From assembly GCA_001552515.1 (NCBI GenBank), contig BCRI01000007.1, positions 1 to 64,000 on the forward strand: a stretch of DNA of 64,000 bases. The letters are read 5' to 3'. The notes under the pieces were generated by a model that saw only the letters and a program-made list of their open reading frames with translations, did no database searches and had not been told where the DNA came from. Each line of letters begins with the position of its first letter. Position 1 is the stretch's first letter. Made by a program: the position numbers and the translations under genes. This document shows, one piece after another, positions 34,122 through 42,541 of this stretch. The DNA is from Sphaerimonospora mesophila NBRC 14179 = JCM 3151 (GTDB taxonomy: Bacteria > Actinomycetota > Actinomycetes > Streptosporangiales > Streptosporangiaceae).

Positions 34122-35000
34122 TCACACCCGAAGATGGCGCAGCTTGTCCGGGTTGAGGACGACGTCCACCTCGGTGATACGGCCGTCGGCGACCGTGAAT
34201 GCGGCGACACTGTTCACCGCACCCGACGGCTCGACGAGCACCAGGCCGGCCCGGCCGTTGACCGTGCGGACCTGTACGGACATCCCCGTGCCCGCGTACC
34301 AGCGGGAGACCAGACCGAGCACGAGCCTCGACACCTTCTCGGCGCCGGTGACGGGGAGACGGGCGGCGGAGACGACGCCGCCGCCGTCGGCGCGCCAGAC
34401 GACATCGGGGTCGAGCACCGCGACCAGGGCGGGCAGGTCGCCGGAGGTCGCGGCCGCGATGAACGCCTCGACCGCCTTCCGGTGGGCCGACGGGTCGGCG
34501 GACCGCCGGGGGGCGTAGTCGTTGACCCGGCGGCGGGCGCGCGAGGCGAGCTGCCGCACGGCCTCGGGGGTGCGGCCGATGATGGCGGCGATCTCGTCGA
34601 ACGGCACGGCGAAGACGTCGTGGAGGACGAACGAGGTCCGCTCCGCCGGGGTCAGCCGTTCCATGACGGCGAGCAGCGCCATGCCGACCGACTCGTCCAT
34701 GATGACGCGGTCTTCCGGCCCGTCCTGAGCGAGCACCGGTTCCGGAAGCCACTCACCGACGTAGGTCTCCCGGCGCGACCGCGCCGAGGTCAGCAGGTCG
34801 AAGCAGATCCGGCTGACGATGGTGGTCAGATAACCGCGCCGGTCGGCCACCGACCCGTGGTCGCTGTCCCGCCACCTCAGCCAGGCCTCCTGGACGGCGT
34901 CGTCGGCGTCGCCGACCGTGCCGAGGATGCGGTAGGCGACGCTCCACAGGTGCCCCCGGTGCTCCTCGAAGCCCTCCTGCCACGTCCCGGTCACGCCCAC
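34122..35000 (-). CDS. sigJ: ECF41-type RNA polymerase sigma factor with SnoaL-like C-terminal domain (SigJ family)
   Basis: A 292-residue sigma factor. Region 2 (about residues 10-75) and region 4 (LTPAERTSFVLHDVFAVPFDEIA, then a helix-turn-helix) are followed by an approximately 120-residue SnoaL-like domain, which in ECF41 proteins replaces an anti-sigma factor and controls activity. The family linker YVGEWLPEP and the C-terminal NPDKLRHLRV are both present. It starts at GTG 35000, 10 bases after the E1 gene, and sits 63 bases upstream of its likely target oxidoreductase. The signal is unknown. Confidence 0.92.
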   Translation of the reverse strand: MGVTGTWQEGFEEHRGHLWSVAYRILGTVGDADDAVQEAWLRWRDSDHGSVADRRGYLTTIVSRICFDLLTSARSRRETYVGEWLPEPVLAQDGPEDRVIMDESVGMALLAVMERLTPAERTSFVLHDVFAVPFDEIAAIIGRTPEAVRQLASRARRRVNDYAPRRSADPSAHRKAVEAFIAAATSGDLPALVAVLDPDVVWRADGGGVVSAARLPVTGAEKVSRLVLGLVSRWYAGTGMSVQVRTVNGRAGLVLVEPSGAVNSVAAFTVADGRITEVDVVLNPDKLRHLRV

Positions 35001-35010
35001 AGCACCCGTT

Positions 35011-37221
35011 CTATCTCTTGAGGAGCTCGCGTGCGGCCCGCTCGATGTCGGCCTCGGACATCAGCACGGTCTGCGCCGCCGGGCCGAGCGGGACGAAGCT
35101 GTCGCGGGAGGTGACCCGGGCGATCGGGCCGGTGAAGCCGCTGTCGAGCAGCGCCGCCATCACGCTCTCCGAGACGCCGCCGGTGCGGCGGGTCTCGTCG
35201 GCGATCAGCACCCGGCCGGTGAGCTCCGCGGCGCGCAGGAGGTCCGCCACCGGCAGCGGCGCGAGCCAGCGCAGGTCGAGCACGCGACAGCCGATCTCCT
35301 CGGCGGTGAGCTTCACCGCGGCACGCAGGCTCATCCTGACCCCGTTGCCGAAGGTGACGATGGTCAGGTCCCGGCCCTCGCCGTACGAACGGGCCCGGCC
35401 GACGGGCACGTGCGTCTCCGCCCAGCGGGCGGGCGGCGCGTACGGCGCGAGCCAGCCGCCGTCGCCCTTCTCGAACAGGTCGCGGGTGTGATAGAGGGCG
35501 ATCGGCTCCAGGAAGACGCACACGCTCCCGTCGACGCGGGCCGCGGCGAGGCAGGTCCGCAGCATCGCGGCGGCGTCGTCCGGCCGGGACGGTGACGCGA
35601 GAATAATGCCAGGAATATCCCGCAATGCGGCAATTGAGGAATCATTGTGGAAATGTCCCCCAAAGCCCTTTTGATACGCATATGACGCCACGCGCAGGAC
35701 GAGCGGATTGCGATACGCGCCCTGCGAGAAGAACTGCATCGTGGCCGCCTCGCCGCGAATCTGGTCGAGCGCGTTGTGCAGATAGGCGAGGTACTGCATC
35801 TCGGGCACCGGCAGCAGCCCGGACACCCCTGCGCCCAGCGCGAGGCCGAGGATGGCCTGCTCGTCGAGCAGGGTGTCGAAGACGCGCTCCGCGCCGAACC
35901 TGCGCAGCAGCCCCCGCGTCACGCCGTACACCCCGCCCTTGCGCGCCACGTCCTCCCCGAACACGACGATCTCCGGGTCGAGCGCCATCGCGTCGGCCAG
36001 CGCCCGGTTGACGGCCTGGGCGAAGGTCAGCTTGCCCTCCAGCTCCGGCAGCGTGTCGAACGCCCGCTCCCGCTCCGGAGCGACCCGAGCCACCTCGGCG
36101 GCGACCACGCCGGGACGGCGCGGCGCGATCGGCGCCATCACCTCCTCCGCCGACCTCAGCCGCGGCCGGCGGGTGCACTCCATCGCAAGCTTGAGCACGT
36201 GGTCGCGCTCGGCCTCGTAGCGGGTGAGCAGTTCGTCCGGCAGCGCGAGACCGGCCTCGACGAGCAGCCGTGCCGTACCGACGAGGGGATCGCGCTCCAG
36301 GTCCTGGGCGATCTCCCTGCGGGTCCGGTAGGCGATCTCCACGTCGGATCCGGCGTGTCCCATCAGGCGCACGGTGCGCAGGTGCAGGAACGCCGGGCTT
36401 CTGGTGGACCTGACGTGGTCGACGGCCCGGCGCGCCACATCGTAGGCATCCGCGAGATCGCAGCCGTCGGCGGTGAAGTGCTCCAGCAGCGGGTGCCCGG
36501 CCTGCTCCACCCACCCCGGCGGGGTCTTCACGCTGATCCCGATGCCGTTGTCCTCGCAGACGAACAGAACGGGCATCTGCAGCCCGCGGAACCGGCCGTA
36601 GGCCGCGGTGTTCAGCCCGGTGAGCGCGGAGGCGTGGTTGACCGAGGCGTCGCCGAAGCCGCACACGGCCATCGCGTCGGCCGGCCACCTGGACGGCACG
36701 CCGAGCACACGGGCCCGCTCGATGGCGAAGGCCACACCGACGGCCCTGGGCAGATGGCTGGCGATCGTGGAGGTCTGCGGGATCACCGCGAGGTCGGGGT
36801 GGCCGAACACCTTGTGCCGCCCGCCGGCGATCGGCTCCTCGGCCGAGGCGGTCAGCCCGAGGAGCACGTCGCGCAGACCTTCCTCGGCCAGCCGTCCCGC
36901 CTGGGCCGACCGGGTCAGGTAGAAGGCCCCCGAGCGGTAGTGCAGCAGCGCGGGATCCGACACGCGTGTCGCGGCGGCGACCGCGGCGTTGCCCTCGTGG
37001 CCGGCCGATCCGATCGTGTAGAAACCCTCGTCCTGTTCACGCAGCACGCGGGCGGCGACGTCGAGGAGACGACTGGCGAGCTGGACCGCGAAGATCTCCC
37101 GGCACATCACCCCGGTCAGCGTCGTGCCCGGCCGTACCGGAAGTGCCGGGTCTTTCGGCGGCCCCGGCGTCAGCGCCCCGACGGCCTCGGCGAAGTGCGT
37201 CTCCACAGCGTCCCGCGTCAC
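35011..37221 (-). CDS. 2-oxoacid dehydrogenase E1 with fused alpha and beta chains
   Basis: A 736-residue thiamine-diphosphate enzyme joining E1-alpha (about residues 30-400) and E1-beta (about 410-736) in one chain; they are separate proteins in most branched-chain and pyruvate dehydrogenases of this type. The TPP/Mg motif is in CGFGDASVNHAS, and the beta half has VFGEDVARKGGVYGVT and VLIADETRRTGG. It would decarboxylate a 2-oxoacid, possibly branched-chain, and hand the acyl group to an E2 not present here. I prefer GTG 37221 because CATAAT ends 7 bases before it, as in a leaderless transcript; GTG 37278 is the alternative. Confidence 0.85.
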   Translation of the reverse strand: MTRDAVETHFAEAVGALTPGPPKDPALPVRPGTTLTGVMCREIFAVQLASRLLDVAARVLREQDEGFYTIGSAGHEGNAAVAAATRVSDPALLHYRSGAFYLTRSAQAGRLAEEGLRDVLLGLTASAEEPIAGGRHKVFGHPDLAVIPQTSTIASHLPRAVGVAFAIERARVLGVPSRWPADAMAVCGFGDASVNHASALTGLNTAAYGRFRGLQMPVLFVCEDNGIGISVKTPPGWVEQAGHPLLEHFTADGCDLADAYDVARRAVDHVRSTRSPAFLHLRTVRLMGHAGSDVEIAYRTRREIAQDLERDPLVGTARLLVEAGLALPDELLTRYEAERDHVLKLAMECTRRPRLRSAEEVMAPIAPRRPGVVAAEVARVAPERERAFDTLPELEGKLTFAQAVNRALADAMALDPEIVVFGEDVARKGGVYGVTRGLLRRFGAERVFDTLLDEQAILGLALGAGVSGLLPVPEMQYLAYLHNALDQIRGEAATMQFFSQGAYRNPLVLRVASYAYQKGFGGHFHNDSSIAALRDIPGIILASPSRPDDAAAMLRTCLAAARVDGSVCVFLEPIALYHTRDLFEKGDGGWLAPYAPPARWAETHVPVGRARSYGEGRDLTIVTFGNGVRMSLRAAVKLTAEEIGCRVLDLRWLAPLPVADLLRAAELTGRVLIADETRRTGGVSESVMAALLDSGFTGPIARVTSRDSFVPLGPAAQTVLMSEADIERAARELLKR

Positions 37222-37234
37222 AAGCCCGATTATG
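37221..37234 (-). promoter_or_regulatory. -10 hexamer CATAAT of a probable leaderless E1 transcript
   Basis: On the minus strand CATAAT (37234-37229) is followed by 7 bases and then GTG (37221). That places the transcription start at the start codon itself. There is no Shine-Dalgarno before this GTG and no clear -35. Confidence 0.4.
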
Positions 37235-37375
37235 TCGCAGGACTCCGACCATCGTCCGTGGAGCGATTCTTTTGACACGGATTGATGACGATAAGTCGCC
37301 CCGTTGAACCTTCCCCGTTATCCGGACGTCTCCTGATTGGCCAGCACCAAGCACCCTCACAAGGAAGGCCGGCAA

Positions 37376-38746
37376 ATGTTCAAACGCATTCATGCCGTGG
37401 TCGCGGCGGCGGCCATGGCCGGTGCGATGCTCATCGCGCCGCCCGCCGCCGCGACCACGGCGCCCCCCGCGCCGGACGGCCTGGCGGTGTCGCCCAACCC
37501 CGTGATCGTCAGCACCGACGCGGGCACGGCTGCGACGTTCACCTTCACGACCGCCGCCGGCACGAGCGGCTCGGCCAGGCTCGTCGACGCGGGCGGCGAC
37601 ACCGTCAACTTCGGCTCCATCAGCGTCACCGGCGCGGGCGTCTACACGGCGAAGCGCACGTTCACGCCCGCCGACAGGCCCGGCACGTGGAAGCTCGTGG
37701 CGACGGCGATCAAGGACGGCGAGTCGGTTGAGGCCGACCTGTCGTTCCAGGTCCAGGTCAAGGTCCAGCGGGCGACGAGCCTGGACTTCGACGCCTCACC
37801 CGACGTGGTCGGACGGGGTGACAGGGTCCACCTTCGCGGCACGCTGAAGTACCGGCAGGGCCCGGCGTGGAAGGGCTACGGCGGCCAGCAGGTGGACCTC
37901 GCCTTCAAGCCGTTCGGCGGCGGCTCCTATGGCAAGGTCGGCACGGTCACGACCGACTCCAGCGGCCGGTTCTGGATCACCGAGCGGGCCTGGCGGTCCG
38001 GCTGGTGGCGGGCCGAGTTCGCGGGGACCTCCGACGCCGATGCCGCGGTCAGCGACAGCGACCGCGTCGACGTCAGAGCCTCGGTGCGCGACAGCCGCAT
38101 CACCGGGTTCGACGCCTCCCCCGAGCCCGTCGTGGACGGCGGGACCCTCCGCCTGCGCGGCACGCTGCAGGTCGGCGACCGGTGGAACCGGGACGGCCAC
38201 CGCGGTCAGCTCGTGAAGATCATGTTCAGGCCCGACCGCGGCTACGGCTGGCGGTACGTCACCTCCGACCGGACCGACCACCGCGGCCGGTTCCAGGCCG
38301 ACGTGACCGCCACCGCCTCGGGCTGGTGGCGGGCCGAGTACGCCGGCGCCAAGGGCGTGCGGGGATCGGTGAGCCAGGCCGACCACGTGCGCGTGCGGGC
38401 GTCCGAGCCGCCGGTCGTGGTGATTCCGCGGTCGGCCACCCGCATCGTCAAGTTCAACGCGGGTCCCGAACCCGTCAAGCGCGGCCGGACCATGTACTTC
38501 CGGGGCACGCTCCAGATCTGGGAGCGCGGCTGGGTGGGCTTCGGCCACCAGAAGGTCACCGTGCAGTTCAAGAAGGCGGGCAGCCACCACTGGAAGTCGG
38601 TGAAGAGCACCCGGACCAACGGTTCCGGCAAGTTCTACACCAAGACGAAGGCGTCGCTGGCCGGCACCTGGCGGGTCGTCTTCTCCGGCAACGACGAGGC
38701 CAAGCGCTCGTACTCCCACCGCGACTACGTGTGGGTCAGGCGCTGA
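37376..38746 (+). CDS. Secreted protein with repeated beta-sandwich (Ig-like) domains
   Basis: A 456-residue extracellular protein. The signal peptide MFKRIHAVVAAAAMAGAMLI ends near PPAAA. One N-terminal Ig-like domain is followed by three homologous repeats of about 105 residues, each built as: a distinctive F-(D/N)-A-(S/G)-P-(E/D) start, V-RG-ret RGTL, a basic GQ/HQ-V segment, a SGRF-type strand and a WW-RAEF/AEY or TWRVVF end. The function is unknown; wall-attached adhesive or surface proteins have this plan. I chose ATG 37376 because AGGAAGG precedes it and it opens directly on the signal peptide. A strong terminator follows. Confidence 0.82.
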   Translation: MFKRIHAVVAAAAMAGAMLIAPPAAATTAPPAPDGLAVSPNPVIVSTDAGTAATFTFTTAAGTSGSARLVDAGGDTVNFGSISVTGAGVYTAKRTFTPADRPGTWKLVATAIKDGESVEADLSFQVQVKVQRATSLDFDASPDVVGRGDRVHLRGTLKYRQGPAWKGYGGQQVDLAFKPFGGGSYGKVGTVTTDSSGRFWITERAWRSGWWRAEFAGTSDADAAVSDSDRVDVRASVRDSRITGFDASPEPVVDGGTLRLRGTLQVGDRWNRDGHRGQLVKIMFRPDRGYGWRYVTSDRTDHRGRFQADVTATASGWWRAEYAGAKGVRGSVSQADHVRVRASEPPVVVIPRSATRIVKFNAGPEPVKRGRTMYFRGTLQIWERGWVGFGHQKVTVQFKKAGSHHWKSVKSTRTNGSGKFYTKTKASLAGTWRVVFSGNDEAKRSYSHRDYVWVRR

Positions 38747-38762
38747 CCCACACCCGCACTCC

Positions 38763-38796
38763 GACGGGCGTCCGCCATCACCGGCGGGCGCCCGTC
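38763..38796. terminator. Hairpin terminator after the Ig-like secreted protein
   Basis: Arms 38763-38776 and 38783-38796 pair over 14 bases with one mismatch and a 6-base loop (atcacc), followed by GCCTTTCG. It begins 16 bases after the stop codon. Confidence 0.8.
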
Positions 38797-38819
38797 GCCT
38801 TTCGCGAAGCCGTCGTACG

Positions 38820-39542
38820 ATGCAGGGCGGAGGTGTCCCCCTGAACCTGCACGAACTGACCTCGATCCAGCCCCCGCCCCCACTGTGGCTGGTCGTGCTC
38901 TCCGGGTTCGCCGCTTTCGCGCTCGTGGCGTACGGCCCGGCCTGGCACGCCTCCCGCGGGCTGATCACGATCGCGCACGAGGGGGGCCACGCGCTGGCGG
39001 CCGTGCTGACCCGGCGCAGGCTGAAGGGCATCCGGCTCCACTCCGACACCTCGGGCCTGACGCTGACCAGGGGCAGACCGACCGGACCCGGCATGATCAT
39101 CACGGCGGCGGCCGGCTACATCGCGCCGTCGCTGATCGGGCTGGGCGCCGCCTGGCTGCTGGCCGACGGGCACGTCACGCTCCTGTTATGGGCCGTGATC
39201 GCGCTGCTGGCCTGCATGCTGCTGATGATCAGGAACGTCTTCGGCGCCGTGTCGCTGCTCGTCGTCGGCGGCGCTATCTTCGCGCTGACCTGGTTCGCCC
39301 CGCCGGAGGTGCGGGCCGTCTGCGCGCACATCGGGGTGTGGTTCCTGCTGCTCGGCGGGGTGCGCCCGATCCTGGAGCTGCGATCCAAGCGCAGCCGCGG
39401 CCGCGCCCCGGACTCCGACGCCGACCAGCTCGCCCGGCTCACCCGCGTCCCCGGCGCCTTCTGGGTCGTGCTCTTCCTGCTCGTCTCCGTGGCCGCCCTC
39501 GGCGCCGGCGGCTACCTCCTCGTCGATCGAGTAATGACTTAA
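38820..39542 (+). CDS. M50-type membrane metallopeptidase-like protein
   Basis: A 240-residue integral membrane protein with the zinc motif HEGGH (residues 53-57, after ITIA) in its second hydrophobic region and about six membrane segments. Actinobacterial M50-like proteins of this length, with HExxH in a transmembrane helix, are predicted intramembrane proteases. The substrate is unknown. The ATG at 38820 has no obvious Shine-Dalgarno. It is followed after 38 bases by a membrane alpha/beta hydrolase gene. Confidence 0.78.
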   Translation: MQGGGVPLNLHELTSIQPPPPLWLVVLSGFAAFALVAYGPAWHASRGLITIAHEGGHALAAVLTRRRLKGIRLHSDTSGLTLTRGRPTGPGMIITAAAGYIAPSLIGLGAAWLLADGHVTLLLWAVIALLACMLLMIRNVFGAVSLLVVGGAIFALTWFAPPEVRAVCAHIGVWFLLLGGVRPILELRSKRSRGRAPDSDADQLARLTRVPGAFWVVLFLLVSVAALGAGGYLLVDRVMT

Positions 39543-39580
39543 TCTGGATTCGGTATCGAAGTCGTACCGGGAGATGGGGT

Positions 39581-41071
39581 ATGAGCGTCGGCCGGGGGAC
39601 GATCGGGATGATCGCCGGCAGTTTGATGGTGGTTTTGGCCACGCTCGGCTACGTGCTCTCGCCTCCGACGTTCGACCCCGCGCCGCTGGCGGCCTCGGAG
39701 AGCTTCCACTCCCTGCCGCCGCAGCCCGCGAGCGAGACCCGCCCGGTCGCCGCGAACGCGCCGATCCGCACCGAGACGATCACGGTGCCGGCCCGCCACG
39801 AGACGCTGAAGGCCGTCATCAGATATCCGCTGACGCCGGGCAGGCATCCCGCCATGGTGTTCGTGCAGGGCTCGGGGTCGGGCAACGGATCCGAGTTCGA
39901 CCAGCAGGCCGAGTGGCTGGCCAGGGCGGGCATCGTCACGCTCGCCTATGACAAGCGCACGGTCGGCTACTCCTTTCCCACCCGCGACTTCTCCCTGCTC
40001 GCCGACGACGCCCTGCGCATGCTGCGGGTGCTGCGGCAGCGGGCCGACGTCGACCCGGCCAGGGCGGGGTTATGGGGCGTGAGCGAGGGCGGCTGGGTCG
40101 CGCCGATCGCCGCCGGCACCGGCGAGGCGGCCTTCGTGGTGCTGGTGTCCTCACCGAACGTGTCGCCGATGCGGCAGGTCGCCTGGGCGCTGAACGAGCA
40201 GCTGCTGCGCCTGCACGCCCCGCCGGGCGTGCGCGACCTGCTCACCCGCGCGATGGGCGGGGTGGGCTTCGAGTTCCTCCGCCACGACGGGGTCCCCGCG
40301 CTGCGCGGGATCAAGCAGCCGGTCCTGGCCCTGTACGGCACCGACGACCCGTCGATCCCGTTCGTGGAGAGCACGGAAACGCTGGTCAACGCGCTACGCG
40401 ACGGCGGCAACCCCGACTACACGATCCGCTTCTTCGCCGGTGCCGATCACGCGATGCGGATCGGCGGCGGGCCGTACGCGCCCGCTTACCTGCCGACGCT
40501 CGCCAACTGGATCAAGGACCTGCCGCGTACGGCCACGCCGGCCGCGGCGATCGCCGGGGCGACCCCGGTGCAGCGGTACGAGGCCAGCGATGTGCCGGCC
40601 GCGCCATGGTACGGCCACACCTCGATCCTGTGGCTGACGCTCTGCCTGGCCGCCGTCGGCTACGTCGCCGCCCCGGTCACCGAGATGGTCGTCCGGCTGC
40701 GGGGTCGCGACCCACGTCTCCAGACGGACCTGGAGATGTGGCCGGCCATCCGGCGACGGCTGCGCCGGATGGCCTGGGTCGGCCTGGGTGAGCTGGCCGC
40801 GGTCATCGCCTTCATCACGCTGATCGTGCTGTTCTCGGTCAACCAGGCCGGCGCGTGGCCCGCCGTGCAGGCAGGATGGCTGGTCGTACGGCTGCTCGCC
40901 GTGGTGATGCTGATGCAGGAGGTGACGGCGGCGGTGGCCGTCATGACCGCGCTGCGCGCCGGGTGGGAGCCCACGCGCTGGCAGCGCAGCGTGCTCGCGG
41001 GCGTCCTCGGCGGCACCGGGCTGCTGCTGCTCACGGCCGCCTACTTCGGGCTGTTCGCCATTCCCTGGTGA
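39581..41071 (+). CDS. Alpha/beta hydrolase fused to a C-terminal membrane domain
   Basis: A 496-residue protein. An N-terminal membrane anchor (about residues 8-27) leads to an alpha/beta hydrolase domain of the dienelactone-hydrolase/acyl-peptidase type, with MVFVQGSGSGNGSEF, the nucleophile elbow GVSEGGW, and ALYGTDDPSIPF and GADHAMR giving the Asp and His. About 160 residues with four membrane helices follow. The catalytic domain probably faces outward. The substrate is unknown. I chose ATG 39581 because GGGAG precedes it. Confidence 0.83.
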   Translation: MSVGRGTIGMIAGSLMVVLATLGYVLSPPTFDPAPLAASESFHSLPPQPASETRPVAANAPIRTETITVPARHETLKAVIRYPLTPGRHPAMVFVQGSGSGNGSEFDQQAEWLARAGIVTLAYDKRTVGYSFPTRDFSLLADDALRMLRVLRQRADVDPARAGLWGVSEGGWVAPIAAGTGEAAFVVLVSSPNVSPMRQVAWALNEQLLRLHAPPGVRDLLTRAMGGVGFEFLRHDGVPALRGIKQPVLALYGTDDPSIPFVESTETLVNALRDGGNPDYTIRFFAGADHAMRIGGGPYAPAYLPTLANWIKDLPRTATPAAAIAGATPVQRYEASDVPAAPWYGHTSILWLTLCLAAVGYVAAPVTEMVVRLRGRDPRLQTDLEMWPAIRRRLRRMAWVGLGELAAVIAFITLIVLFSVNQAGAWPAVQAGWLVVRLLAVVMLMQEVTAAVAVMTALRAGWEPTRWQRSVLAGVLGGTGLLLLTAAYFGLFAIPW

Positions 41072-41100
41072 CGGTCAAATGGCGGTACCGACTCTCCCAG

Positions 41101-41121
41101 CCGGCTCACGAGCCCGGTTTT
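41101..41121 (+). terminator. Intrinsic terminator after the alpha/beta hydrolase gene
   Basis: CCGGCTC (41101-41107), two bases, then GAGCCCGG (41110-41117, one bulge) and TTTT form a compact hairpin with a U-tract 30 bases after the stop codon. It lies only 29 bases before the LCP gene start, so that gene needs its own promoter here or limited read-through. Confidence 0.7.
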
Positions 41122-41149
41122 CGCGCGGCGTGGCCGCTTCAATTGAGGC

Positions 41150-42541
41150 GTGTCGGCGATGCGGGAAGCGACTGAGGAGCGGAGAGCGCCAGAGGAGACG
41201 GGGCGGGGCGCGCTGATCGGCTGGGTGGCGCTGTCGGCCGTGCTGCCGGGCGTCGCGCACCTGCGGGCCGGTTGGCGGCGCACCGGAACAATGCTGCTCG
41301 TCTGCCACCTGTCGGCCGTCACCACCGTGATCCTGGTGGCCGCCGGGGCGGACGCCGGGCTGGCCGGGCGGGCGCTCAACTGGCTCAGCCAGATCGCCGC
41401 GGTCGCCGGGGCCGCCGCCGTCGCGTGGTTCTGCCTGGTCCTCCACTCGTACTTCGTGCTGCGGCCGAGGCGGCTGCCGTACTCGGGACAGGTCGCCACC
41501 GGGCTGATCGCCGGGGTGCTCGCGGTGGCCTCGGCGGCGCCGTTCGCGCTCGCCGCCCGATATCTGACCGTCTCCCGGCAGACTCTCGACTCGGTCTTCG
41601 GCACGCCGGTCACCGGCCCGCGGAGCGGCGATCCCTGGGTGGGCCGCGAGCGGATCAACGTGCTCCTGCTCGGCGGCGACTGGGGCCGCGACCGCATCGG
41701 CGTGCGGACCGACAGCATCAACGTGGCGAGCGTGGACGTCCGCACCGGCGAGACGGTGCTGCTGGGCCTGCCGAGGAACCTGGAGCACGTCCGCTTTCCC
41801 CCGGGCAGCCCCATGGAGCGCCGCTTCCCCTACGGTTTCGAGCTGCCCGAGTCGAAGCCGGGCTGGCGCGAGGACCTGCTGTTCTCGGTGTGGCAGTACG
41901 CCGACGATCACCCCGAGCTGTTCGGCGGACGCCGCGGCATGGGGGCCGAGACGCTGAAGCAGACCGTGGCGTACACGCTCGGCATCCCGATCGACTGGTA
42001 CGCGCTGGTCAACATCTGGGGCTTCGCGAAGATCATCGACGCGCTCGGCGGCCTCGTCCTCACCATCGACCACGACATCGTGTTCGGCCGGTACGACGAG
42101 GGTCTGCTCCCGGCGGGCACCCGGCGGCTCAGCGGCGCCGAGGCGCTGTGGTACGCCCGGTCCCGCACCTTCAGCGACGACTTCGCCCGCATGCGCAGAC
42201 AGCGCTGCGTGTTCAACGCGCTGCTCGCCCAGGCCGACCCGGCGGCCGTGCTGCGCCGCTTCACCGAGATCGCCGCGATCGCCCGCGGGATCATCCGTAC
42301 GGACATCCCCCGGCCCATGCTGGAGCACCTGGTGCCGCTCGCGTGGAAGGTGAAGCGGGCCGAGGTGAGGAGCCTGCAGTTCATGCCGCCGATGATCAGT
42401 ACGGTCCATCCCGACTGGGGCCGCATCCGCGAGCTCACCGCCAAGGCGATCGAGCCGCGTCCCTCCCCCAAGCGGCGTGCGCGGGCCTCGGCGGCGCCGT
42501 CCGCCACCGCCCCGATCTCCGACGGCTGCGGCGCTGCCTAG
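41150..42541 (+). CDS. LytR-CpsA-Psr (LCP) family cell-wall glycopolymer ligase
   Basis: A 463-residue membrane protein. Four predicted membrane segments in the first 150 residues are followed by an extracytoplasmic LCP catalytic domain (about residues 160-390), with INVLLLGGDWGRDRIGVRTDSINVASVD, LGLPRNL and the arginine-rich SGAEALWYARSR. LCP enzymes attach teichoic acid, arabinogalactan or other undecaprenyl-linked polymers to peptidoglycan. The start is GTG 41150 or ATG 41159. Its TAG shares the four bases CTAG with the stop of the convergent MFS gene. Confidence 0.9.
   Translation: MSAMREATEERRAPEETGRGALIGWVALSAVLPGVAHLRAGWRRTGTMLLVCHLSAVTTVILVAAGADAGLAGRALNWLSQIAAVAGAAAVAWFCLVLHSYFVLRPRRLPYSGQVATGLIAGVLAVASAAPFALAARYLTVSRQTLDSVFGTPVTGPRSGDPWVGRERINVLLLGGDWGRDRIGVRTDSINVASVDVRTGETVLLGLPRNLEHVRFPPGSPMERRFPYGFELPESKPGWREDLLFSVWQYADDHPELFGGRRGMGAETLKQTVAYTLGIPIDWYALVNIWGFAKIIDALGGLVLTIDHDIVFGRYDEGLLPAGTRRLSGAEALWYARSRTFSDDFARMRRQRCVFNALLAQADPAAVLRRFTEIAAIARGIIRTDIPRPMLEHLVPLAWKVKRAEVRSLQFMPPMISTVHPDWGRIRELTAKAIEPRPSPKRRARASAAPSATAPISDGCGAA

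Noticed and set aside
34116-34127. TGTCACA on the plus strand near the sigJ stop as an ECF41 -35
   Set aside because: It points away from any suitable start and no CGTC follows at 16 bases. The minus-strand AGTCACA-N16-GGTC fits gene direction and spacing.
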